Part shown: positions 1 through 5,084 of the stretch, piece after piece
Position numbering within the stretch: the stretch's first letter is position 1
How the letters are laid out: each line of letters opens with the position of its first letter
Assembly (NCBI GenBank): GCA_031177795.1
Contig: JAPSKG010000171.1
Span: forward strand, 1 to 5,084
Origin: Domibacillus sp.
GTDB taxonomy: Bacteria > Bacillota > Bacilli > Bacillales > Domibacillaceae
Length of the DNA: 5,084 nt
Reading direction: 5' to 3'
Made by a program: the position numbers and the translations under genes
Notes under the pieces: generated by a model
Seen by the model: the letters and a program-made list of their open reading frames with translations, nothing else
Database searches by the model: none
Told to the model about the DNA's origin: nothing

Positions 1-284
1 AATCTTTTGATTTTTTCAACTTTATTTTATAACCAAGCCATCCGTAATAGCTAATCCTCTGGGCAGTACAAAGCTGCATGTTAAAAAACAATCCAGTCAC
101 CTTTAAAACACTGCAAAGAGAACGATAATAATATTATGTAAACATCAAATGAAGTATTTATTCAACAAAAAAAGGGCTTCAGGTTTTTTATTTGGAAAAA
201 AGAGGCATGGCAGGCGAACAAAAGCCGGAAAATGACTTGAAAGAAAGGAATGCAAAAAAAAGCAGCTGCACAAAATATCAGCAG
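1..284. other. AT-rich stretch without a recognisable gene
   Basis: No reading frame of useful length with a ribosome binding site is present on either strand. The only frame open from the left edge on the plus strand ends after 17 codons (TAA at 52-54), which is too short to recognise. Small features seen are an AT-only palindrome (ATAATATTAT, 128-137), several A and T runs, and the palindrome GCAGCTGC near 262-269. None has a clear role. The stretch lies beyond the operon terminator and is probably a spacer to the next gene outside the window. Confidence 0.6.
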
Positions 285-317
285 AAAAAGACGGCATTTT
301 TATGGTGCCGTCTTTTT
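285..317. terminator. Bidirectional Rho-independent terminator of the operon
   Basis: A perfect 12-bp inverted repeat has arms at 285-296 (AAAAAGACGGCA) and 306-317 (TGCCGTCTTTTT), with a 9-base loop. The GC-rich inner stem (GACGGCA/TGCCGTC) is flanked by A and T runs on both sides. The transcript of either strand therefore forms a stable hairpin followed by U residues. It lies about 100 bases past the stop of the last operon gene on the minus strand. It could also end transcription arriving from the left on the plus strand. Confidence 0.9.
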
Positions 318-383
318 TCCGCTAGTTGAAAACCGCTTTTTCATTTTTTATGCATTTAACCAAAACGTGAAATGACCACTATT

Positions 384-402
384 TTTAAGCAATATGCTTA
401 AA
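384..402. repeat. Perfect inverted repeat just after the last stop codon
   Basis: TTTAAGCA (384-391) and TGCTTAAA (395-402) are exact reverse complements separated by three bases. The repeat begins 13 bases beyond the stop codon of the terminal dehydrogenase gene. On the minus strand it is followed by AAAAATAG, not by a T run, so it is a poor terminator by itself. It could be a 3'-end stem-loop that stabilises mRNA upstream of the true terminator, or a protein binding site. The role is inferred; the symmetry is directly visible. Confidence 0.55.
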
Positions 403-415
403 GCGATTGCCTGGA

Positions 416-1522
416 TTATTTAATCAATGTTCCGGAGTTTGTTTCTTTCGACAAAGGGAGAGGTTTCGCGCATTGGCTTTCCATCACATAATAAACGCCA
501 TTATCCGAGGAATCATGGAAGCCGTGCATGGCTTCTAGCACATGATAAGCTAAGTCGCCTTTTGCCCGGTAGTCCCCTCCAGTTAAAATAGCCTTAGCCA
601 TGTCTGCAATGCCAAGTCCTCTGCTGTTTTGAGAATAACCATAGGAAAGCGGAACTTCTACAAATTCACTTTCACCACGTTTACGAATTTGAACAGGGCC
701 ACCAAAGGTATTTGGGTCCGGAACAAGCAATGTGCCTTCACTTCCATAAACTTCAATAGGAGGAAGTGACGTTTTGCCAAATGCATCAAAGCTTGTTGTA
801 ATCGTTCCGATGGCACCTGACGCAAAATCGATAGTACCAGAGATGTGTGTTGGAGTAGCGACTTTGATTTTAGTTCCCGCTTTTGGCTGGCTTGTAATGG
901 TTCGTTCAGGATAGCTTATACGAGTGGAGCCTGCTACTCGTTGAATAGGTCCTAATAAAGACACAAGTGCAGTTAAATAATATGGCCCCATATCAAACAT
1001 AGGCCCGCCGCCAAAATCATAATAAAAGGCAGGGTCTGGATGCCAATGCTCATGCCCCTGGTTAATCATAAAAGCTGATGCTCCAACCAGAACGCCAATT
1101 TCTCCTTGTTCAATAAGGTCAATGGCTGTTTGAATGCCAGCACCTAAAAATGTATCCGGTGCGCATCCGACAAAGAGATTGTGTTTTTTGGCTGTTTCTA
1201 AGATTTGGCGGCCTTCCTCGCGTGTGACCGCTAAAGGTTTTTCTGAGTAAACATGTTTTCCGGACTCAAGCACTTGAATACTTACCGCTGCATGCACTTT
1301 TGGGATAGTTAAATTGATGATTAGCTGAATGTCAGTGTCAGCCAGGATTTCTTCAACTGAATATGCTTTTGGAATTCCGAATTTTTCTGCCTGTGCTTTT
1401 GCGCGCTGTACATCCAGGTCGGCACATCCGATTAGTTCAAGGTGTTCAAACTTCAAGCAGTTTTCCATGTAAATAGAGCTAATGGTTCCGCAGCCAATGA
1501 TGCCGATTTTAAGTTTATTCAT
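416..1522 (-). CDS. Gfo/Idh/MocA-family NAD(P)-dependent sugar oxidoreductase (Tyr variant)
   Basis: A 368-residue cytoplasmic oxidoreductase of the usual length for this family, whose members oxidise or reduce sugars, inositols or keto-sugars. The N-terminal Rossmann fold shows GIIGCGTIS (residues 7-15). Asp35 at the end of the second beta strand favours NAD over NADP. The family EKP motif is at 94-96, with Lys95 the expected catalytic lysine. The C-terminal substrate domain holds GGGPMFDMGPYY (171-182). Here Asp177 matches the conserved Asp, but Tyr181 stands where many members have the catalytic His of DxxxH. The start is the ATG at 1522, with GGAGGAG just upstream. An in-frame GTG at 1546 would place that ribosome binding site inside the gene, so it was not used. 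This is the last gene of the operon, 51 bases after the ThuA-like gene. It belongs to a different subfamily from the dehydrogenase at 2390-3550, so the two are not a recent duplication. Family assignment is firm; the substrate is unknown. A ThuB-like role is possible from context only. Confidence 0.93.
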   Translation of the reverse strand: MNKLKIGIIGCGTISSIYMENCLKFEHLELIGCADLDVQRAKAQAEKFGIPKAYSVEEILADTDIQLIINLTIPKVHAAVSIQVLESGKHVYSEKPLAVTREEGRQILETAKKHNLFVGCAPDTFLGAGIQTAIDLIEQGEIGVLVGASAFMINQGHEHWHPDPAFYYDFGGGPMFDMGPYYLTALVSLLGPIQRVAGSTRISYPERTITSQPKAGTKIKVATPTHISGTIDFASGAIGTITTSFDAFGKTSLPPIEVYGSEGTLLVPDPNTFGGPVQIRKRGESEFVEVPLSYGYSQNSRGLGIADMAKAILTGGDYRAKGDLAYHVLEAMHGFHDSSDNGVYYVMESQCAKPLPLSKETNSGTLIK

Positions 1523-1573
1523 TTTAACTCCTCCACTTATCGTCACTAGTAAATTGATATAACCGTAAAAACC

Positions 1574-2329
1574 TTAATTATCGCTGCTATCTCCCATTCC
1601 TGTGTAACTGCGTCCATTTCCATTTCCAGCTGTTTCGTAGAAAGGCACAGTTACGCTCTCGGCCCGTTTTTTTCCTTCTGCGGCCCATAAAAAGCCGCGC
1701 CGCATAATAAGAGAAACTTCGGGCATTGCTACAATGTTTGCTTTATGGCCCAGTGAACTATAAAAAACATTTCCTTGTCCCCAGCGTTTCGTCCAAACAA
1801 CAGGCATATCAACTGCTTTGTTGGCAGCATGGGGGCCATCAACAATTGGGAAGCGCGTGGTAGCCAATACTTCAACAGCCGGGTCGAAATGAAGATAATA
1901 TTGCTCACTAACTACTTTGAAATCAGAGAATCCTTCCAAGAGCGGGCTGGTAGAGTGCTTGATGTTTACCATGTATTCGACCCCATCATTTCCGGGGTGA
2001 GCTACCCAATTGCCTCCAGTCATAAACTGCCAGTCCACATTATTGCGGAAAGAATCGCACATGCCGCCATGGCAGCCAGCCAGTCCTACTCCGCTCATGA
2101 TAGCTTCAGATACATTCAGAACATAACTTTTTTTAATTTCACCCATTGTCCAGTGGGGGACAATTAAATCCAATGATTTAAGTTTTTCAGTATCTGCATA
2201 AGATTCAAGCGAATCTGAAACCTCTACATTAAAATTTTCTTCTTCAAGGATTCCTTTAAAAATTTGTGCAACTTGCTCCGGTTCATGACCATCCCAGCCG
2301 CCCCAAACAATAAGTGCATTTTTTTTCAT
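1574..2329 (-). CDS. ThuA-like (trehalose utilization) domain protein
   Basis: A 251-residue cytoplasmic protein of the ThuA family, which has a class I glutamine amidotransferase-like fold. Rhizobial ThuA acts with the dehydrogenase ThuB in use of trehalose and related disaccharides; its exact chemistry is not settled. Recognisable blocks are GGWDGHEP (10-17), GLAGCHGGMCDSF (82-94), SEQYYLHFDP (141-150), and PVVWTKRWGQGNVFYSSLGH (176-195), the last typical of the family. No signal peptide or membrane segment is seen. The 24-residue tail after about 227 is Gly/Ser/Asn-rich and probably disordered. The start is the ATG at 2329, eight bases after AAGGGAG. An in-frame TTG at 2362 lies upstream of that site and was rejected. 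The gene lies 60 bases after the first dehydrogenase and 51 before the second. ThuA genes are often found beside Gfo/Idh/MocA genes, which supports a joint role on a sugar or its keto derivative. Confidence 0.9.
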   Translation of the reverse strand: MKKNALIVWGGWDGHEPEQVAQIFKGILEEENFNVEVSDSLESYADTEKLKSLDLIVPHWTMGEIKKSYVLNVSEAIMSGVGLAGCHGGMCDSFRNNVDWQFMTGGNWVAHPGNDGVEYMVNIKHSTSPLLEGFSDFKVVSEQYYLHFDPAVEVLATTRFPIVDGPHAANKAVDMPVVWTKRWGQGNVFYSSLGHKANIVAMPEVSLIMRRGFLWAAEGKKRAESVTVPFYETAGNGNGRSYTGMGDSSDN

Positions 2330-2389
2330 TTTTAACACTCCCTTTTTAAAGTAGAAAACCAATTCCTGTTTGCATCACTTCATTTTGCT

Positions 2390-3550
2390 TTAAACTTCAG
2401 AAATCTGTACCCATTGCCGCTTCTCAATTGATAAATCAACCGCTTCCAAAACTTCCTGGCACTTTACTCCATCTCTAAAGTTTGGAACAGGCTGGCGATT
2501 TTCTTGCAGTGCTTGCATAAGTTCTACTACTTCGTGGATAAAAGTATGTTCATAGCCAATAGTGTGCCCGGGCGGCCACCAGGCTTCTGAAAAAGCATGG
2601 GCTGGATCCGTGGCCAGAACGCGGCGGAAGCCTTGAACATCGTTTGGATCATCTGAAAAATAAACCTGTAATTCATTCATGCGCTCAAAGTCAAATTTCA
2701 CACTGCCTTTGCTGCCGTTGATTTCAAAAGAATTTGTGCAGCGATGGCCGGCAGCATAACGTGTAGCTTCAAAACTTCCTAAAGCACCGTTTTCAAAACG
2801 AGCTAAAAATAAAGTCGCATCGTCTACAGTGACTTTGCCCATTTCTGCTGAATCACTGCTTTTTGCTGTTAAGCCAGTCATTTCGGCAGATAAAGGCCGT
2901 TCCTTGATAAATGTTTCGTTCATGCCAATTACCTCGTTAATATTGCCAATGAGATAATGAGCCAGGTCAATAAGATGGGCTCCTAAATCACCATGTGAAC
3001 CTGAACCTGCAATTTCTTTTTGAAGCCGCCAGGCAAGAGGGAAGTTAGGGTCAACAAGCCAATCCTGTAAAAACCATGCACGAAAATGATAAATATCTCC
3101 GAGTTTTCCTTCGTCAATCAGCTTTTTAGCTAGCATAACAGCAGGAGCAAAGCGATAATTAAAACCGATCATATGTTTAACGCCAGCGGCTTCAACTACT
3201 TGGAGCATTTCTCTTGAATCTTCTAATGTAAGCGCTAACGGTTTTTCGCAGAAAACATGCTTGCCAGCTTTGGCCGCAGCAATCGTAATTTCTTTATGTA
3301 TATCACTAGGTGCATTGATATCAATTAAATCAATATCATCTCTTTGCAAAAGACTTTCCCAGTCAGTGGTAAATTCATCCCACCCAAACTGTTTAGCAGC
3401 TTTTTCCACAGCCTCAGGATTCCGGCCGCAAATAACCTTCATTTCAGGATGAACTGTATTTGGAAAAAACAACGGTAAATCCTTGTAAGCATGGCTGTGG
3501 GCTTTCCCCATAAATTTGTAGCCTACCATTCCAACTTTAATCGTTTCCAT
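2390..3550 (-). CDS. Gfo/Idh/MocA-family dehydrogenase, levoglucosan dehydrogenase-like
   Basis: A 386-residue cytoplasmic NAD(P)-dependent dehydrogenase. The Rossmann turn is GMVGYKFMGKAHSHA (7-21), where Lys12 replaces the middle Gly of the classical GxGxxG. EKP is at 102-104 (catalytic Lys103), and the DxxxH pair is intact as Asp188 and His192 within SGSHGDLGAHLID. Several blocks (FMGKAHS, LQDW, PLAWRLQKEIAGSG, FEATRYAAG, NELQVYFSDD, IGYEHTFIHE) resemble, from memory, the levoglucosan dehydrogenase branch, which oxidises C3 of 1,6-anhydroglucose with NAD. C3 oxidation of a glucose-like ring is therefore a reasonable inference, but the substrate is not proven. Gly42-Arg43 replaces the acidic residue that often selects NAD, so NADP use is possible. 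The start ATG at 3550 has AAAGGAG seven bases upstream. This is the first enzyme gene of the operon, 82 bases after the repressor. A CcpA cre-like site lies inside it at 3227-3240. Confidence 0.93.
   Translation of the reverse strand: METIKVGMVGYKFMGKAHSHAYKDLPLFFPNTVHPEMKVICGRNPEAVEKAAKQFGWDEFTTDWESLLQRDDIDLIDINAPSDIHKEITIAAAKAGKHVFCEKPLALTLEDSREMLQVVEAAGVKHMIGFNYRFAPAVMLAKKLIDEGKLGDIYHFRAWFLQDWLVDPNFPLAWRLQKEIAGSGSHGDLGAHLIDLAHYLIGNINEVIGMNETFIKERPLSAEMTGLTAKSSDSAEMGKVTVDDATLFLARFENGALGSFEATRYAAGHRCTNSFEINGSKGSVKFDFERMNELQVYFSDDPNDVQGFRRVLATDPAHAFSEAWWPPGHTIGYEHTFIHEVVELMQALQENRQPVPNFRDGVKCQEVLEAVDLSIEKRQWVQISEV
3227..3240. promoter_or_regulatory. Candidate CcpA cre site inside the dehydrogenase gene
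   Basis: TGTAAGCGCTAACG matches 13 of 14 positions of the Bacillus cre consensus TGWAARCGYTWNCW; only the last base differs. It lies about 310 bases inside the first enzyme gene. Internal cre sites acting as roadblocks to transcription are known in Bacillus carbohydrate operons. The match could be chance, because these bases also encode the residues LALT after the EKP motif. Confidence 0.4.
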
Positions 3551-3570
3551 ACATAATCTCCTTTTCTAAA

Positions 3571-3587
3571 AAAGATTGAGAATCTTT
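3571..3587 (-). repeat. AT-rich hairpin upstream of the first dehydrogenase gene
   Basis: On the minus strand AAAGATT, CTC and AATCTTT form a perfect 7-bp inverted repeat followed by three more T residues. It lies in the 82-base gap after the repressor gene, about 20 bases before the ATG at 3550. The stem has one GC pair, so it would be a weak terminator or attenuator at best. It may reduce read-through or shape the 5' end of a processed mRNA. No internal promoter is convincing in this gap. Confidence 0.35.
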
Positions 3588-3632
3588 GCTTTAGTAAATG
3601 AATGAAATCCCCCAAAAGCGGTTTGTTACACG

Positions 3633-4676
3633 TTAAATACCTGAGAGCTGATCCAACTTTATTTGGGATGATTCCCGTTCAATAAAGGTAACGGGCAAAA
3701 GTTCAGGAATTTCTTTTGCCTTTGTTTGCGGAATTTTTTGAAGAACCTTTTCTGCTGCAAGCTCTCCCATTTCAAATAGTGGCACTTTCACCGTACTAAG
3801 GGATGGAGTAGTTGTTTTGGCAAGTTCAGAATCATCATAACCAACCAGTGCATAATCTTCTCCAGCATGGTAACCTTGTTCCCTGAGTCCTTGCATCAAA
3901 CCAATAGCCATTCGATCGTTTGCCGCAAAAATGGCTTTAATGTCTGAAAGCAAAGGGGCTATAGACGCTACAGCCTGGTATCCGCTTTTTCGGCTGTAGT
4001 TTCCTTGAAAAACAAGTTCCAGATTGTATGACACTCTTCCATTTTTCGCAAAAGCTTCTTTGTAACCTTTCAGGCGGTCTCTGCTATTTGAAAATTCGGC
4101 AGGGCCATTCAGAAAGATGACTTGCTCAAAACCTTTCTTCAATAAATGGGAAACTGCTTGCAAGCTTCCATCTACATGATTCGCATCAAGTGTATGAAAA
4201 AAATGACCTGAAAAGGTTTGGTTCACTACACAATAAGGCAAGCTTAACTGGTGAAGCTTTTCAAGAGCTTCTACTTCGCCAGGCGTATCTTTTAACCCGA
4301 GAATAATACATCCATCAACTCGCTGAGAAAGAAAAAGCTGTACATAATCTTTTGGCGCGTCGGGTGATTGAAAAAGCAGAAGCAATCCGTAACCAAGCTC
4401 TCCAAGTTTTGAGCCAATTCCACTTAAAAGCTCTGAGAAATAAAAAGTGGAAATTAAATTCACTTTTTGCAGATAGGGAACAATCACCCCAATATTATTG
4501 CTTTTCCCACGTGCAAAATTTTGGGCGATCGTATTTGGATGGTAATTAAGCGTTTTGGCAGCCGCTAAAACCTTTTGTTTTGTTTCTTTGCGCAACGGGC
4601 CGATATTATTAAACACTCTCGAAACAGTAGCTTCAGATACTCCTGCTAATTTCGCAACATCTTTCCTGTTAGATAT
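3633..4676 (-). CDS. LacI-family transcriptional repressor with a non-canonical start codon
   Basis: A 347-residue regulator of normal family length. The N-terminal helix-turn-helix reads KDVAKLAGVSEATVSRVFN (5-23), the hinge helix is about NTIAQNFARGKS (48-59), and a periplasmic-binding-protein-like sugar-binding core runs from about 61 to the end. The core carries the family blocks NSRDRLKGYKEAF (about 197-209), AANDRMAIG (251-259) and VGYDDSELA (278-286). The only usual start codon, GTG at 4616, would remove most of the helix-turn-helix. The frame continues upstream to a TGA at 4683-4685 with no ATG, GTG or TTG. Translation must begin at ATA (4676, used here) or ATC (4679), behind GGAGGTGA. 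A base error or mutation of an ATG is an alternative. As first gene of the operon, downstream of a promoter and a palindromic operator, it probably represses its own operon and releases DNA on binding a sugar ligand. Family confidence is very high; the exact start is uncertain. Confidence 0.92.
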   Translation of the reverse strand: MSNRKDVAKLAGVSEATVSRVFNNIGPLRKETKQKVLAAAKTLNYHPNTIAQNFARGKSNNIGVIVPYLQKVNLISTFYFSELLSGIGSKLGELGYGLLLLFQSPDAPKDYVQLFLSQRVDGCIILGLKDTPGEVEALEKLHQLSLPYCVVNQTFSGHFFHTLDANHVDGSLQAVSHLLKKGFEQVIFLNGPAEFSNSRDRLKGYKEAFAKNGRVSYNLELVFQGNYSRKSGYQAVASIAPLLSDIKAIFAANDRMAIGLMQGLREQGYHAGEDYALVGYDDSELAKTTTPSLSTVKVPLFEMGELAAEKVLQKIPQTKAKEIPELLPVTFIERESSQIKLDQLSGI

Positions 4677-4682
4677 GATAGG

Positions 4683-4690
4683 TCACCTCC
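4683..4690 (-). promoter_or_regulatory. Strong Shine-Dalgarno site that fixes the repressor start
   Basis: GGAGGTGA is an almost complete complement of the 3' end of Bacillus 16S rRNA. From the end of GGAGG there are nine bases to ATA at 4676 and six to ATC at 4679. It lies about 67 bases upstream of the GTG at 4616, far too distant for that codon. This is the main evidence that translation starts at an AUA or AUC codon. The TGA within the site is also the in-frame stop that bounds the frame upstream. Confidence 0.85.
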
Positions 4691-4701
4691 GCCGATTTAC
4701 T

Positions 4702-4717
4702 ATGTACGCGCGTTCAT
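4702..4717. promoter_or_regulatory. Putative operator for the LacI-family repressor
   Basis: On the minus strand ATGAACGCGCGTACAT is a 16-bp palindrome with one mismatched pair and a central CG, as in most LacI-family operators. The inner ACGCGCGT is perfect. It overlaps the edge of the -10 box and the expected transcription start near 4709, so a bound repressor would block initiation. No second copy was seen in the window. The binding partner is inferred from position and symmetry. Confidence 0.75.
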
Positions 4718-4744
4718 TATCCTAAAAATTCTGAAAACTGTCAA
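4716..4744 (-). promoter_or_regulatory. Sigma-A promoter of the operon
   Basis: The -35 box TTGACA (4739-4744) is perfect. The -10 box GATAAT (4716-4721) differs from TATAAT at one position, and the spacer is the optimal 17 bases. Transcription would start near 4709, giving a leader of about 30 bases before the repressor gene. This is the only strong promoter seen ahead of the four-gene cluster, so it probably drives all of it. Confidence 0.85.
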
Positions 4745-4837
4745 TCCTTTTTTTAGCAAATGTCTGTGTCTAAAAGGAATTATTTTAAATCAACTAATTT
4801 TTCAGGTGAAACAAAATTAAACCAGCAAAAAACCCGG

Positions 4838-5084
4838 CTATTCAGCTTTCTTGGCATTAAAAAGACTTACCAGCATAACAGGCTTTCTTCCTCCATTGGA
4901 TTGTCCCTGACCTATTTCGAAAATAAACTGTTCTTTAATTAACGTTTGAATCTGAGCAGAAATTGTGGATTTATTTAAACCAGTTATTTTAGATAATCTG
5001 GCTCTAGAAACAGGAGAGTTTTTAATCACTTCATTGAAACAGAGTATTTTTTACTATTATATACATAAGTTAGTTTATCCGTCA
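4838..5084 (-). pseudogene. Truncated, frameshifted xylose repressor XylR remnant (ROK family), partial at the window edge
   Basis: The longest intact frame (GTG at 5029 to TAG at 4838) encodes 63 residues with NSPVSRARLSKITGLNKSTI and EIGQGQSNGGRKPVMLV. These match the N-terminal winged helix of Bacillus XylR very closely. Full XylR has roughly 380-390 residues; here the frame stops right after FNAKKAE, and no ROK sugar-kinase-like domain follows in any frame. Homology also extends upstream of the GTG (ILCFNEVIKNSP), but an in-frame TAA at 5051-5053 interrupts it. Adding one A to the six-A run (5047-5052) would join a frame open to the edge that reads TYVYNSKK, restoring the XylR N-terminus without gaps. 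I infer a decayed gene with a frameshift and a 3' deletion ending just before the operon promoter. A sequencing error in the homopolymer could explain the frameshift, but not the lost C-terminus. Confidence 0.82.

Noticed and set aside
160..190. A second terminator from A and T runs around GGGCTTCAGG
   Set aside because: The A and T runs can pair but the GC bases between them cannot form a stem.
398..411. A second cre-like site, TTAAAGCGATTGCC
   Set aside because: It matches only about 12 of 14 positions, lies past the last stop codon, and overlaps the inverted repeat; chance is likely.
1775..2167. A 130-codon open frame on the plus strand
   Set aside because: It lies wholly antisense to the ThuA-like gene, has no recognisable domain, and its translation shows no family motif; it is a shadow of the real gene.
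1659..2329. The ThuA-like protein as an active glutamine amidotransferase
   Set aside because: The block AGCHGG at residues 84-89 resembles a nucleophile elbow but lacks the GxCxG pattern, and the rest matches ThuA, which shares only the fold.
3261..3452. A 63-codon plus-strand open frame
   Set aside because: It is antisense to the Rossmann domain of the first dehydrogenase and has no motif or supporting context.
4352..4549. A 65-codon plus-strand open frame
   Set aside because: It is antisense to the repressor's ligand domain and shows no known domain.
4669..4686. A five-codon leader peptide starting at GTG 4686 in another frame
   Set aside because: The GTG is inside the Shine-Dalgarno itself, with no ribosome binding site of its own; it does not solve the missing start codon.
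4800..4850. A terminator for xylR near the T run at 4825-4835
   Set aside because: On the minus strand the GCCGGG before TTTTTT has no good pairing partner, so no stable stem precedes the T run.
4760..4942. A 60-codon plus-strand open frame across the gap between xylR and the operon promoter
   Set aside because: Its right half is antisense to the recognisable xylR remnant, its left half is upstream spacer, and no good ribosome binding site precedes it.

Overview
The window looks like chromosomal DNA from a low-GC Gram-positive bacterium of the Bacillus type. The signs are AT-rich intergenic DNA, strong GGAGG-type ribosome binding sites, a consensus sigma-A promoter, a Bacillus-style XylR remnant and a CcpA cre-like site. 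No mobile element, CRISPR array, tRNA or rRNA was seen.

Everything recognisable is coded on the minus strand, so transcription runs from high to low coordinates. At the right edge (4838-5084) is a broken xylR (ROK-family xylose repressor). It keeps only the N-terminal winged helix, has an apparent one-base frameshift near the edge, and stops before the ROK domain. Next come a strong promoter (TTGACA, 17 bp, GATAAT; 4716-4744) and a near-perfect palindromic operator (4702-4717) over the -10 box and start site. The first gene, 3633-4676, is a LacI-family repressor whose reading frame has no ATG, GTG or TTG that would retain the DNA-binding domain. It must start at ATA or ATC behind a near-perfect Shine-Dalgarno. 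Three enzyme genes follow in line with gaps of 82, 60 and 51 bases: a Gfo/Idh/MocA dehydrogenase resembling levoglucosan dehydrogenase (2390-3550), a ThuA-like protein (1574-2329), and a second, different Gfo/Idh/MocA oxidoreductase (416-1522). A hairpin sits just after the last stop codon, and a strong bidirectional terminator lies at 285-317. Bases 1-284 hold no gene that I can support.

The likely story is an autoregulated sugar-oxidation operon. The LacI-type protein senses a carbohydrate and represses its own operon. One or both NAD(P)-dependent dehydrogenases oxidise a sugar or glycoside to a keto-sugar, and the ThuA-like protein handles the sugar or keto-sugar, as proposed for ThuA/ThuB in rhizobia. 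A cre-like site inside the second gene suggests glucose repression through CcpA. The substrate is unknown, and no transporter, isomerase or hydrolase lies within the window. The most unusual points are the non-AUG/GUG/UUG start of the repressor, the decayed xylR next to the promoter, and the Tyr in place of the family's catalytic His in the last dehydrogenase.
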